Made by a program: the position numbers and the translations under genes. Below, piece by piece: positions 20,067 through 30,860 of a DNA stretch of 64,000 nt (position 1 is its first letter; each line of letters starts with the position of its first letter). The notes below the pieces were generated by a model, which did not search any database, was not told where the DNA came from, and saw nothing but the letters and a program-made list of their open reading frames with translations. The DNA is from Candidatus Scalindua sp. (GTDB taxonomy: Bacteria; Planctomycetota; Brocadiia; Brocadiales; Scalinduaceae), in the NCBI GenBank assembly GCA_018670825.1, contig JABHIW010000066.1:46611-110610 (forward strand), given 5' to 3'.

Positions 20067-20852
20067 TCAGAAACGGATAGATATACCCGTTCCAATAAAA
20101 TTGTCTGTTTCGCTATCCAGGCCTACACCGGCATTGATGTCCAGTTGAATATCGTCTGTCAACAGATAAGTCACCCCACCATTAATCGTATTTTGTACAC
20201 TACTCGATCCTGGCTCACTTGACCCTCCTGTATGAAGTGGAATGTCGCTATTATATTCCAAATATGTCCCCAGTCGGCTGGTGTGGCAGAAAGAGACGCC
20301 AACAATAGGTTGAATACTGTAATTTCTATCTCCTTTCGTTACGTCAGAATTCGCTAGTACGTTGCCAAATATAGACACATTATTTGATAATGAATAATCC
20401 CAAAGCAAGCCAAGTTGTGGATCAACATGCCCTGAAGTAGAAGGACTACTTCCTACCGGAAAAGATAACAGGCCCAGCGCAGTAAGATTAAATTTATCAT
20501 CTTCAATGATCCTATATTTCCCACCAACAGAAGCATCAGCAACAGATGTTTCCGGATTACTGTCTTCCTGATCGTCAATATTCCAGCCATCCCATAAGAG
20601 ATCAAATTCAATTTTTTTGGTTATGCCTACGCGCAAATTCGAGAGAGGAGTAGTGTGGGTAGAGGTGTCCGTATTATGGTTATTGAATGAATACTGGTAG
20701 CCAAATTCTATATTAAGCCTGCCTGGTTTAACGGTGTATGCACCCGTGCTGAATCCAGGACGATCGGGGACAATTGGATTTGTCTGAGCATCCACAGTGA
20801 CTTGAAAAGCAACAAGTACAAACAGGAAAAACGAAAAATATAAATTTGCCAA
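20067..20852 (-). CDS. Outer-membrane transporter-like protein (MetA-pathway-like)
   Basis: Signal peptide, IVPDRPGFSTGAYTVKPGRLNIEFGYQY..., terminal aromatic (GTGISIRF). Confidence 0.7.
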   Translation of the reverse strand: MANLYFSFFLFVLVAFQVTVDAQTNPIVPDRPGFSTGAYTVKPGRLNIEFGYQYSFNNHNTDTSTHTTPLSNLRVGITKKIEFDLLWDGWNIDDQEDSNPETSVADASVGGKYRIIEDDKFNLTALGLLSFPVGSSPSTSGHVDPQLGLLWDYSLSNNVSIFGNVLANSDVTKGDRNYSIQPIVGVSFCHTSRLGTYLEYNSDIPLHTGGSSEPGSSSVQNTINGGVTYLLTDDIQLDINAGVGLDSETDNFIGTGISIRF

Positions 20853-20936
20853 TGATACACCCCTTATATACTACGAAAAGTTAAGCGGTAATAGCTGGAA
20901 AAATAGCTATTAGATTTTCTATGCCTGTTATTGGCT

Positions 20937-22262
20937 TCAATCTGACTTAGATGTTGATTCGTTTTGAACCCTTTCAATTATCTCCTTTGTCTCTTTTGAG
21001 CGAAAATCCCAAATGAAGAATTTAATATTGTCCATGGCAACCGGTTCTTCCGGGAAAAGTATCACTGCACGACGCCCGTCCGTCCAATACGGATCTCCGA
21101 GGATAATTTCACGGGGTTCTTCAGGCGTGGCAGCGCCAACACCATTAACCATACCCAGCTTAGCCAGGCCCTGTACAGACATGACGTCCATTATCATATA
21201 GTCACGAGCGTCGTCCACTTCCGGGTCAACCGCGTGAGTTGTAAGGCTCCATACACCGGTTGTCATCCGAATACCTATATCGCGGCTTATTTGTCCGATC
21301 CAGACAGATTTGTCCCGGAAGATCCATGGAGCAAGCCAGAGGCGCATATGGTTACGCTCATTAACAGAATCTCGCCCCTTCTGGAGAGCAATATCTTGAG
21401 CCCTGCCGAATACATATTGTGGACTGATCGGGGCGTTGAGGTACATATCTCCCTTAAAGAACGCCTTTGCCATCTTTAACCCGGTAGAAAGCGTGACTGC
21501 TTCTGTTTCGTCCCAACCAGCACGAGCAAGGGCGCCGAATATCAAATCCGGCTTCCCGATAAGGACAAGATTAAGAGGATCACCGTCTTTGGTATCCTTC
21601 TCGTTTCGTGCACAGCATTGAAAATCAGAGAGTTTTGCGCGGAAATTCTCCTCTTTATCGAATTTAATGAAATCCTCCGGTTGATATAGATCATCAAAAT
21701 TTACGCGCATATGGTCTGCCTTAATACCAGGTACGGATATGTAGAAAACAACTGTTCTTACTTGCTTCGGCCCAAACAGGACAACAGGTACTACCTTGGT
21801 GCCCAAACCGAGGTTTGTATAGACAAAACCTGACTTTGTTTCCCCCGGATTGATGAGCATGTCAATGGCCAAATTCCTGTAATCTTCTTCCATATGCTTA
21901 TTTTTGTCAGTATCCGACACCCTGTTAATATATGCCGTTTCCATGGAAGAAAAGTATTTTGGGTCAATCGCCATGACGATAAGGGCAAACGGGGTATCTT
22001 CGTTATTTATTATCTCCAGCCATACGGGCTGGATCCCCTTCTTTGCGAGCGGCCTGCCGAATATCTGTTTGCTCTCTTTGGGTGATAGCACCGATGCCGT
22101 CACCGTCAACTTGCCAACGTTCTTAGTCTGTGAGCGTTGATGAAAATTTACTTTATCAATAGGTATCGGATTATATGTTCCGCAGGCAGAAACCAGGACA
22201 AGCGTCATAACAGCCGTCAGACTTTGTATTATATTTTTTATTTGTACAAACTTCATTGTCAT
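20937..22262 (-). CDS. LssY C-terminal-domain lipoprotein (tandem copy 2)
   Basis: LNLVLIGKPDLIFGALARAGWDE...YVFGRAQDIALQKGRDSVNERNHMRLWLAPW...VWIGQISRDIG; start overlaps the upstream gene stop by 4 nt. Confidence 0.8.
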   Translation of the reverse strand: MTMKFVQIKNIIQSLTAVMTLVLVSACGTYNPIPIDKVNFHQRSQTKNVGKLTVTASVLSPKESKQIFGRPLAKKGIQPVWLEIINNEDTPFALIVMAIDPKYFSSMETAYINRVSDTDKNKHMEEDYRNLAIDMLINPGETKSGFVYTNLGLGTKVVPVVLFGPKQVRTVVFYISVPGIKADHMRVNFDDLYQPEDFIKFDKEENFRAKLSDFQCCARNEKDTKDGDPLNLVLIGKPDLIFGALARAGWDETEAVTLSTGLKMAKAFFKGDMYLNAPISPQYVFGRAQDIALQKGRDSVNERNHMRLWLAPWIFRDKSVWIGQISRDIGIRMTTGVWSLTTHAVDPEVDDARDYMIMDVMSVQGLAKLGMVNGVGAATPEEPREIILGDPYWTDGRRAVILFPEEPVAMDNIKFFIWDFRSKETKEIIERVQNESTSKSD

Positions 22263-23572
22263 TCTTCTCTATCTGTATTTTTCTGTTTCAGATTTTGTAT
22301 TGCAATTTTCACACTTTTGGCAAAATCCCAATTAAAAAAATCAATCTCGTTCATAGCTATCCGATCATCTGAAAAGAGCAGTACTGCACGTTTACCTTCC
22401 GTCCAGTACGGGTTGCCTGACAGTGTTTTACCAGGGTTTTCCGGTGTGCATTTATCAATGCCTTTGACAACCCCAAATTTGTCCAGTCCCTGTACCATCA
22501 TAACGTCCATAAAAAGATAATAATAAGCATTGTCTATATCTGGGTCAATTTTGTTCGCAAAGTTCAATGATTTACTTTTTCGTTTAATGCCAATATCGCG
22601 GCTGATATTACCAATCCATACGCTCTTACCTTTGAATATCCATGGGGCAAGCCAGAGGTTCAGGCGGTTACGATTATGTAAGCTGCCACGCCCTTTATGT
22701 AGTAATATATCCTGTTCACGACCGAAGAGATATTGCGGTGCGGCTGGAACACTTAGCGGCAAATTACCCGAAAAGAATGCCTCTGCCGTTTTGAGCGCGG
22801 TTGAAAACTCGAAAGCTCCGGGCACATCCCAGCCAGCCCTGGCGAGTGTATCATGTATCACATTGCGATTACCAATTAATACAACATTGAGAGGTAAATT
22901 ATCGTTAACATCACTTTCGTCACGCGTACAGCATTGGAAACCGGAAAGCTTTGTGCGAAATGTTTCCTCTTCTTCGTACATAATGAATTGATCCTGCTTA
23001 TAAAGATTGTCAACGTCAATACTTTCATCATCGGCTTTAAAGCCGGCAACTGGGATGTAGAAAACAACTGACCTGACCTGCTGCGGCCCGAACAGGACAA
23101 CAGGAACTACCTTGGTACCGAGATCGAACCGCGCAAATACAAAGCCTGACATTGTACCCCCCGGAGGTATGCGGATATCAATGGCCAGTTTCCTGTAATC
23201 ATCAGCAATTCGCTTGTTTGTGCTTTTGCCGGCTACCCTGTGCATGTATGCCACTTCGGATGCGGAAAAGTATGTTGGATCGAGTGACCGGGAGATGAGG
23301 GCGTATGGTAAATCTTCACCATTTTTTATCTCCAGCCAGACCGGCTGGATTCCCTTCTTTGCCAGAGGCCTGCCGAAGATTTGTTCACTCTCCTTGTGTG
23401 ATAAAACTGCCGCTGTTACCGTTACCCCTCCAATTGTCTTAGTCTGTGAGCGTTGGAGAAAAGGTACATTGTCTATCGAAGTTGGATTGTATGTCTTGCA
23501 GGCAGGAAGCCACACTATCAATAACATCAGCAGTAAAAATACTGCAAGAAATCGAACTTTTTTTGTTATCAT
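22259..23572 (-). CDS. LssY C-terminal-domain lipoprotein (tandem copy 1)
   Basis: Same motifs as 20937..22262; lipobox WLPAC. Confidence 0.8.
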   Translation of the reverse strand: MITKKVRFLAVFLLLMLLIVWLPACKTYNPTSIDNVPFLQRSQTKTIGGVTVTAAVLSHKESEQIFGRPLAKKGIQPVWLEIKNGEDLPYALISRSLDPTYFSASEVAYMHRVAGKSTNKRIADDYRKLAIDIRIPPGGTMSGFVFARFDLGTKVVPVVLFGPQQVRSVVFYIPVAGFKADDESIDVDNLYKQDQFIMYEEEETFRTKLSGFQCCTRDESDVNDNLPLNVVLIGNRNVIHDTLARAGWDVPGAFEFSTALKTAEAFFSGNLPLSVPAAPQYLFGREQDILLHKGRGSLHNRNRLNLWLAPWIFKGKSVWIGNISRDIGIKRKSKSLNFANKIDPDIDNAYYYLFMDVMMVQGLDKFGVVKGIDKCTPENPGKTLSGNPYWTEGKRAVLLFSDDRIAMNEIDFFNWDFAKSVKIAIQNLKQKNTDREE

Positions 23573-23651
23573 TTTAATACCATCCAGGAAATATTTAATT
23601 ACCGTCTATTTGATATTTATACAAGTTAAGCCACTATCGCCAAAACACATA

Positions 23652-24842
23652 TTATTTTGCGATTGTTACAGGAACTATATTTGTAGAAACATCTGTTACC
23701 GCAGTCTGGTAGAGATAGTAGAGATTCGTAAAAACATCATAGTCCCAGGATGTATAGTCAATAGTATATTTATGGCCTTTATAGGGTACATGAAGGAGTT
23801 CAGCCTCTGATTTCTCATCAATCAGAATTGTCATAGTGTTCTTAGGATTTTGAGGTGTCAGCCCGGTACGCGGGTCAGGTTCAACATGAAATTCAGGTGA
23901 ATTTTCAATGCCTTCTGCCAGAAAATCTATGATCCCGTTAAGACTGCGGAGTTTGATACTTCCACAGATTGGAAAATCACCACCCGGATACCCAGGACGG
24001 ATATCTACCAGGATAAAATTCTTTTTTCTCTTGTTAGCTCGTTGATTAAGGGTATGTCGCTCTCTGTCCGTCAGTGTCAGTGGATCATAATTAGTTATCA
24101 CCACACGGCCAGAAAAATGTTTGTAGAGCTTGTATGATCCATCCTCCCCATTCTTTATAACAAAGTATCCTTTCTCAACTGCTTCCGTAATATCGCTGGC
24201 TGAAGGTGCACCAGAAAGTGACGGGCTGACAGCAGTACTGAAAGAAAGGTTACCTACGAAAAGATTTCTGCCTACGTTTAATGATGCCAGATGTAAGACT
24301 ATCCTGCGAAACTCTTTATACTCTTCCACATGGCTTGGCCGATTCAAGACGAACCGTTTAAATGTCCCATCCTCATTCTGAAACTCAATCCCCCGTGCCA
24401 TGAGGCGTATTATCATGTCTATGGCTTCTCCCTGGACTACCAGGAACTCGAACTTGTCTTCTTCCAGTGGAGAAAGAATACGCTGGGTAAATTCATTTCC
24501 CTGCATTGGAATAATTCCGAGAGTAGGATTCTCCGACAAACTCGTACCAAAATTAAGTCCGAAGTTATTGACGGCATTACTATCGGTATTGTTTCCCTCA
24601 AAAATTCTTCCCATAAAACCGGCACTCTTCACGTAATCAAATGTCGCAGCAATTGATGACGTCACAGTAAAATGAATTGGAACGTTTCTATGCCTGCGTG
24701 CAATGTTGATTAACAACATCTCTCTTTCAAGTGTGATGATAGCCTCATCGTAACCGAGTACAGATCTATGGAGCAGTTCAGGGCCAGTGCAACCAGTCAC
24801 AGCAAAGGTTATAACTATTAAGAGCAACGCAAAGATTCGCAT
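23652..24842 (-). CDS. Hypothetical lipoprotein, paralogue family B
   Basis: Lipobox VTGC; YDEAI...E.MLLNIAR.R..VP.HF and GNEFTQRILSPL shared with 27624..28829. Confidence 0.7.
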   Translation of the reverse strand: MRIFALLLIVITFAVTGCTGPELLHRSVLGYDEAIITLEREMLLINIARRHRNVPIHFTVTSSIAATFDYVKSAGFMGRIFEGNNTDSNAVNNFGLNFGTSLSENPTLGIIPMQGNEFTQRILSPLEEDKFEFLVVQGEAIDMIIRLMARGIEFQNEDGTFKRFVLNRPSHVEEYKEFRRIVLHLASLNVGRNLFVGNLSFSTAVSPSLSGAPSASDITEAVEKGYFVIKNGEDGSYKLYKHFSGRVVITNYDPLTLTDRERHTLNQRANKRKKNFILVDIRPGYPGGDFPICGSIKLRSLNGIIDFLAEGIENSPEFHVEPDPRTGLTPQNPKNTMTILIDEKSEAELLHVPYKGHKYTIDYTSWDYDVFTNLYYLYQTAVTDVSTNIVPVTIAK

Positions 24843-24871
24843 GAGAGGTTCCGTTCAGAATTTATAAGTAA

Positions 24872-24900
24872 ATTAGATTCCCATTTGCATGGGAAAGACA
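24872..24900. repeat. Small palindromic intergenic repeat (ATTAGATTCCCA...TGGGAAAGACA)
   Basis: Same 29-nt layout as 63736-63764. Confidence 0.6.
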
Positions 24901-25093
24901 TAGCGGTGCATAGCCACAATCGCCTTTATAAAAAGCAGAAAAGTCGTTGATTTCCATGTTACCTTACCTCATAATACCATGAAAACTGCAATCTTAATAT
25001 AATTAAGAGTATAATCAATAGAATTTTACCGGTTATAAAAAAATGAAATGACTCCTATCATAATATGAGAGTTTTAACAGAAAGGGTAAAAAA

Positions 25094-27562
25094 TTGAAGT
25101 GTTGTTTTTGGAGTAGCATCATATTTATGTTCTTATGCTCAGGTGTTCTTTCTGCTCAGACAATAGAACTACCTAAACCACAAGCAGATATCGAGCAGAA
25201 GGTTTCTGAACCGGAAAAATCGGTTGCAATACCGATTACGAAAATATCAGACCGCGCACAGGAGACCTATATCGTCTTAAATAAAATAGACGCTGATCTT
25301 GAGATCAATACCGAAATTCAAACGATAAATAAACAGTTGCCGTTATTTCTATCGTCCACCAACAGAGAGCGCTCCAGTTGGATTTATCAATCACTTAACA
25401 GCCTTTCCACTCGTAAACTTCAGAAGCTCCATCATGATTGGAACATGCAACTGAATAAACTCGAAACATGGAAAGAACCACTTTTAGAAAGATCTGAAAT
25501 TCTAGAGAAAGATAGCAGGCAAATTGAAGAGATGGTAGAGCTCTGGAAGATTACCGGAGAGTCAGCCGTAACCAGTGAAGCACCAGAAATAATTCAGGAA
25601 CGTACCAAATCGACACTTGACCAAATCAGACAGACAGAAACAAAAATCATAGAACAGATCAGGGTATTGTTAACATTCAAAGATCAAATATCAGAACAAG
25701 AACTTGAAATCACTAAACTGATCGGTCTGATACAAAACGCTGAGGCACATTCACGTACACGGCTCTTTGTGTATAATAGCCCCCCATTATGGAAAGCGAC
25801 TCAAGTAGTAGTGGGTATACCAGGCGTTGGTAGTCAAATTTTTGAATCCTGGACATACTTCCTCAAGATGAATAAAGAATATTTCAATACAGATAGAGGG
25901 CGCTGTGTCCTGCACATAATTATTTTTACTGCGTTCCTGGCAATAATGATATATTTTTCTCTACGTAACAGACGTAAGCGGCTATTTGAAGAGACGGATA
26001 AGGACTTGAAGGCCTCCGCTTTTTTTATCTCATGTCCTTTCTCCACTGCACTTCTGATTTCCGTTTTTTTTGGTGCCATGATACATATCAATAGGCCCAC
26101 TGCATTTGGTGAATTAATAACGCTGTTGGTACTGTTTCCGATTCTAAGATTGGTACCAGGTATTTTTTCATCTGAACTGAAGAAACCCATTTACTTCCTG
26201 ACTGGTCTGTGTTTCCTTAATATTACCGGGTCTATTGTCGGTGATTATATACTGGTACAAAGGTTATTGGTATTTCTTATATCAATCCTGATAATTCCCA
26301 TAGTCGCATGGTGGCTCAGACCAAATAGCCAGATTTATAAGATAAAATCACGCTTAGCGTTTAGACTGACCATAATTTTTAGTTCCTTAGTATTATTTAT
26401 TTCGTTGGTTTCTCTGGTGACAAACCTGATCGGAATTTCTTATCTGGGATATGTATTGACGTATGGAATGATGAATATCCTCTATAATACATTCGGCATA
26501 TATGTAATAGCTTTGGTACTTGAAGGATTTGTTGTGCTGCTTATAAGAAGACGCGGTGCTCAGTCTTTGCATATTGTAAAGAGTTTTTCAAAGAAAATGG
26601 AACGACGTATTATTTTGTTTATTCATCTTTATGCAATTTTTTTCTGGTTACGCATGATTTTCAGCACTTTTGGAGTGTCCCAATACGTATGGGATTGGAT
26701 TTTACAAATTACGGAATATAGTTGGACATTGGGCACGATAGAGATTGCAGTGGGTGCTATTTTCAGTTTTATCATCATCCTGATAATTACTATATTCATG
26801 TCACGTCTGGTACGGACTTTTCTGGAAGTAGAAATATTCACACGTCTTCGACTTCCCAGAGGAGTTCCGGGTGCAATATCAATGTTAGTTCGATACGCAA
26901 TTATTGGAATAGGTTCCTTCCTGGCTATTTCCGCAATCGGCATAGACCTGTCACGGTTCGGTCTCCTGGCAGGAGCGATGGGTGTAGGGCTTGGTTTCGG
27001 CCTGAGAAATATAATAGAAAACTTTGTTTCAGGCTTAATAATTATCTTTGAACGGCCCATCGAACTAAATGATACCGTGGTGGTAGGAGATGTAATAGGC
27101 AATGTATCAAGAATTGGCATACGTTCCAGCACTGTAAAGACGTTCGACGGATCTGAAGTAATCGTTCCTAATGCAAATTTAATCACCAATCAAGTTACCA
27201 ACTGGACTATGTCTGACCGTCAACGAAGAATACAACTGCCGGTGAAAGTAGCATTTGGAAACGACCCGCACAAGGTGTTGGAATTACTGCATAAAGTTGC
27301 CAGGGATCATCCCGGCGTGATGGAGTTTCCTAAACCACAGGCGTTCTTTAACGGATTTGGTGACAACTATCTTGATTTTACACTTTATTATTGGGTATCA
27401 GATAATATACTACAAACCAAGAGTGAGATGGCATTAGGGGTTCATGATACGATAAAAAATGCCGGCATTGATACACCGAGATCAAAGGGAGACTTCAATC
27501 TGAAAATCATCGATACACCTGACAAACTACAAAATAAAGATAAGGGTGATAAGTATAACTAA
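25094..27562 (+). CDS. Mechanosensitive ion channel protein (MscS/MscK type)
   Basis: Signal peptide, coiled-coil periplasmic region, many TMs, then GLLAGAMGVGLGFGLRNIIENFVSGLIIIFERPIELNDTVVVGDVIGNVSRIGIRSSTVKTFDGSEVIVPNANLI. Confidence 0.92.
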   Translation: MKCCFWSSIIFMFLCSGVLSAQTIELPKPQADIEQKVSEPEKSVAIPITKISDRAQETYIVLNKIDADLEINTEIQTINKQLPLFLSSTNRERSSWIYQSLNSLSTRKLQKLHHDWNMQLNKLETWKEPLLERSEILEKDSRQIEEMVELWKITGESAVTSEAPEIIQERTKSTLDQIRQTETKIIEQIRVLLTFKDQISEQELEITKLIGLIQNAEAHSRTRLFVYNSPPLWKATQVVVGIPGVGSQIFESWTYFLKMNKEYFNTDRGRCVLHIIIFTAFLAIMIYFSLRNRRKRLFEETDKDLKASAFFISCPFSTALLISVFFGAMIHINRPTAFGELITLLVLFPILRLVPGIFSSELKKPIYFLTGLCFLNITGSIVGDYILVQRLLVFLISILIIPIVAWWLRPNSQIYKIKSRLAFRLTIIFSSLVLFISLVSLVTNLIGISYLGYVLTYGMMNILYNTFGIYVIALVLEGFVVLLIRRRGAQSLHIVKSFSKKMERRIILFIHLYAIFFWLRMIFSTFGVSQYVWDWILQITEYSWTLGTIEIAVGAIFSFIIILIITIFMSRLVRTFLEVEIFTRLRLPRGVPGAISMLVRYAIIGIGSFLAISAIGIDLSRFGLLAGAMGVGLGFGLRNIIENFVSGLIIIFERPIELNDTVVVGDVIGNVSRIGIRSSTVKTFDGSEVIVPNANLITNQVTNWTMSDRQRRIQLPVKVAFGNDPHKVLELLHKVARDHPGVMEFPKPQAFFNGFGDNYLDFTLYYWVSDNILQTKSEMALGVHDTIKNAGIDTPRSKGDFNLKIIDTPDKLQNKDKGDKYN

Positions 27563-27623
27563 CAAGGGGTTTACAGAATGGGATTACTTCTCGCCACATG
27601 CCCCCGTAAAGAAATACCAAGAA

Positions 27624-28829
27624 TCATTGTGACGTGGGCACGGTAATCATTGGGCCCAATGTCTGTGTCTGTGGAGCCTGCATTTGGAAGAGATAGGTTA
27701 GCAGACTGAAGGCCTGTTTGCTCATGTGGTCTGAGTGGGCAATAGAGAACCAGTGATCATGATGCCACACTGCGACGAAGGCATCTACAGGCCAATCAAC
27801 ACTGGAGTGAATTTTTAACGGAAACAGTAATGCACGAAGTTCCGGGTCAACCGGGGAAATCATCTCTTCGACACGTTTTTCCTCGATGTGTGTGTCCGGA
27901 ATCTCTATACCACGCGAAAGGAATCCCATCAGGGTCAAAAGCGATCTTACCCGCACGGTAATTTCATCAGGTTTGCGGCCTATCAATCTCCCTGTTACAC
28001 GAAAAGAGGAGTGATCAGGACTCAGACCAAGCATACTTTTCAATTCATCGATCAGGGCCCGGGTGTCATCATCCTGAGTTTGTCCAAACACAAAGGAACG
28101 GGTGTTTAGGGTCTCTTTAATATTACTTTGCATTTCAAGGACCCTACGCCTGGACAATTCTATTATCAGCTGTACTACATGATTAAATGTGCGAAGCTCT
28201 TCCAGACTCTCTGCAGAGGGTATAGAACCGAAAGGTATGTTCTCCAGATGGTTCAAACGTTCCAGGCTCATCATCAGCAGTTGGTCCGGCGGCCATCCGG
28301 ATTGCACGAGGGAAAAAACCAATTCATTGGGGATAGGCGTCAGCATTTGTTGTGTGAATTCCTGACCAGCCAGAGGACTGTAGGTAATAGTCGGGCGTTC
28401 AAAGTAAACCATACGGGCTCCTGCATCGAAGAATTTATCCGTAGAATGATCCGTAATCTTGCCAAATGCGGCATTCGCAGTAGCCTCCCCCCCGTAAAAA
28501 TACTGGGTAAGCACTGAACCAACAGCAAGAAACACAGGTACTTCACGATATCGCAGACGCACGAGATTCATTAACATCTGTTCATTAGACGAACGTGCAA
28601 TCGCCTCATTATAGTTGAAGCTGTCTCTTGGTATTTGTCTGGGCCCAAATCTGCCACAGGCAGACAGCAATAGACACAGTATAACTAAAAAACTGACGAC
28701 AAGGGCGTGGTGACATAATCCTGTCCCGGTAGTTGCCCTATTGCAAACTTCACTTGAAACCAATATTACCGGTTTTGGATTTTGGATTTTCTGCATTATT
28801 TTATATTGACTAGTTATTTCTTTAGTCAA
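27624..28829 (-). CDS. Hypothetical lipoprotein, paralogue family B
   Basis: Lipobox LLSAC; FNYNEAIARSSNEQMLMNLVRLRYREVPVFL, GQEFTQQMLTPIP. Confidence 0.7.
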   Translation of the reverse strand: MTKEITSQYKIMQKIQNPKPVILVSSEVCNRATTGTGLCHHALVVSFLVILCLLLSACGRFGPRQIPRDSFNYNEAIARSSNEQMLMNLVRLRYREVPVFLAVGSVLTQYFYGGEATANAAFGKITDHSTDKFFDAGARMVYFERPTITYSPLAGQEFTQQMLTPIPNELVFSLVQSGWPPDQLLMMSLERLNHLENIPFGSIPSAESLEELRTFNHVVQLIIELSRRRVLEMQSNIKETLNTRSFVFGQTQDDDTRALIDELKSMLGLSPDHSSFRVTGRLIGRKPDEITVRVRSLLTLMGFLSRGIEIPDTHIEEKRVEEMISPVDPELRALLFPLKIHSSVDWPVDAFVAVWHHDHWFSIAHSDHMSKQAFSLLTYLFQMQAPQTQTLGPMITVPTSQ

Positions 28830-28884
28830 ACTTGCTTTTTAAATGAATTTGCTGAAGCGGCCTATCTTTTCAAATACTTTTTCT

Positions 28885-29568
28885 TTAATCTTCCTCCCCG
28901 TCGTGCATCTCGTCTAACCAGATCCTCAGCCTCTTTGCCCAGAATTCAAAAGCTCCTTCTACTGCACGCCATTTAGAAAAACCTTCCATTTTCCCACCCG
29001 GTTTCGTATCTATTGCAGCACCGATTCGTTCATTGGTCAAAGAATCAAGTATCTCTACTTCTATTGATGCCTGTCCTACACCGGTATGTTTTCCGGTTAC
29101 TCCTTTTCTTACAGCACTTAAAGCTAAACCTACAGGCATTACTGTCGCAACAGTACCCATGCCGGGTTTGCTTGCAACAACGTCAGTTATTGCGAAGCGA
29201 AGCCGCATTACGTCCGGTCCGGGCTCAGCCACTAATGGGTAAGCTCCCTCTAAATTATCAGTAATGGCCTTGTGGAATGCATTAGACATCTTAGCTAATT
29301 CTTCAGGATGTATACCTTTATAATCCGCATCATCCTCAAAGAATAACACCACATGATTCATCATTATCTTGTTATACACACTAAAGTCGACACCCTCTTT
29401 CATATAGACAAAGTCAGCACCGCCTTTTGGGCCTGACTTAAACTCTGGATAATTTTCCAGAAAGCCGGAATGTCTGACCTGTTTTGTCGTGCAGCCGGTT
29501 GATATTGCAAAAGCGAAACAAATTATTATTACAAAAATAGTCTTTAATGGATGTTTCATGGCTTTCAC
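28885..29568 (-). CDS. DUF3313-like lipoprotein
   Basis: Lipobox ISTGC; SGFLENYPEFKSGPKGGADFVYMKEGVDFSVYNKIMMNHV. Confidence 0.75.
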   Translation of the reverse strand: MKAMKHPLKTIFVIIICFAFAISTGCTTKQVRHSGFLENYPEFKSGPKGGADFVYMKEGVDFSVYNKIMMNHVVLFFEDDADYKGIHPEELAKMSNAFHKAITDNLEGAYPLVAEPGPDVMRLRFAITDVVASKPGMGTVATVMPVGLALSAVRKGVTGKHTGVGQASIEVEILDSLTNERIGAAIDTKPGGKMEGFSKWRAVEGAFEFWAKRLRIWLDEMHDGEED

Positions 29569-29620
29569 CTTTCATTGAAGTGCAGTAAGAAAAGAATGTT
29601 AAAATTAATGTCACAATGAT

Positions 29621-30670
29621 TTACTGTGGATAACACTGTTTACAGGGTACGCCACCGGATTCAAGTGCTTCCTCTGTCGAATCAAATTCCAGTAAATCAC
29701 CGGTGCCTAACTCTGGACAATCAGGCTGGTGATACGTGTTGGAATTATTGGTAGCAAATACAGATTGAGAGATATTTTTAGATGTCTCCTGTTTGTTCTC
29801 AGACCTTTTTTTAATACTATCATCTCTGGCCTGCGTATTGGTTTCTCCAGGTGTCCCAATTGGTACAACAGAATGTTCTTCAATATATATATATGCGTCA
29901 AGGCTGTCATCCGGTATGTCTTGCTTTGTCATGTTTGACGGTGAATCATCCATTTGTTCATCAATGGTAAAAATAATACTCTCTTCTGCCAAACCCTCTG
30001 ATATTCCGGATGCACTCCTGATCCATTGTTTATTCTGCCGGTACAATATAATTTTATCGCTACCCTCGCCGAATATTAAAGTGTGTACAGGAATAGTAAT
30101 CTTTTCTATTATTTCAGGTTTAATATTCTCAACGCTTAAACTCATCTTGTTCCCACCGGCAAAGAACCAGGTATTACCTTCGTCCTCTGAATAAGCAATT
30201 ATTGACATCTTAAATACGCCATCCATTCCTTCAAATACCGTCGCGGGGAAGTTTGGATGAAACAGGAGATACGCATCTTTCAGTTCCTCTTCAATTCCTT
30301 TCGTGGTTATGGGAATTGTTTGTCGTATAACGGAAATATACATATCATCATCAGAAACAATTATCCCGGGTTTGCTGAATTCAACTAAAGAGGGTTTAAG
30401 GGTTATAATGGTAGAGTCAGTAAACTTCTGTACCAACCTTGCGAAGTTTTCCTTGCCTCCTACCTTTTTTATCATATTTGGTGAAACCAGAGAAGCAGCA
30501 CTGACATAATCTCCTGACCTGAACGCTTCTTTATAGGCAGACAATCTTGACTCAAGCTTCTCCATTATTAAATTACCGGGTTGTGCATTTGCAGAGTTGA
30601 AAGTACAAATGTATACCAGTAAAAAGAAAATGATTGTCCGTGATTGTTTTTTAAACATTTTGTTCTTCAT
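29621..30670 (-). CDS. Exported protein with C-terminal Ada-like metal-binding motif
   Basis: Signal peptide ending ANAQPG; C-terminus YHQPDCPELGTGDLLEFDSTEEALESGGVPCKQCYP. Confidence 0.65.
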   Translation of the reverse strand: MKNKMFKKQSRTIIFFLLVYICTFNSANAQPGNLIMEKLESRLSAYKEAFRSGDYVSAASLVSPNMIKKVGGKENFARLVQKFTDSTIITLKPSLVEFSKPGIIVSDDDMYISVIRQTIPITTKGIEEELKDAYLLFHPNFPATVFEGMDGVFKMSIIAYSEDEGNTWFFAGGNKMSLSVENIKPEIIEKITIPVHTLIFGEGSDKIILYRQNKQWIRSASGISEGLAEESIIFTIDEQMDDSPSNMTKQDIPDDSLDAYIYIEEHSVVPIGTPGETNTQARDDSIKKRSENKQETSKNISQSVFATNNSNTYHQPDCPELGTGDLLEFDSTEEALESGGVPCKQCYPQ

Positions 30671-30860
30671 AATTGTTTTTTGCTCGTTCCGTTATTGTGC
30701 ATTAAAAATAGATTCTTATCAAGCGAAATAGTCGATATAAAAGATCACATACTTACGAATTATTATTAAAATTAGTATGAGATAAATATTTGCGAGGGAC
30801 AGTGATTATGGATGTTAGTTTTCAGCAAAAAGCAGACGAGTGACTGTGCCACGTATACGA

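Noticed and set aside
22530-23810. Plus-strand ORFs 22530..22991 and 23214..23810
   Set aside because: Antisense to the LssY_C and family-B lipoprotein genes; no independent support
26629-27189. 186-aa minus-strand ORF
   Set aside because: Antisense to the conserved MscS core of 25094..27562
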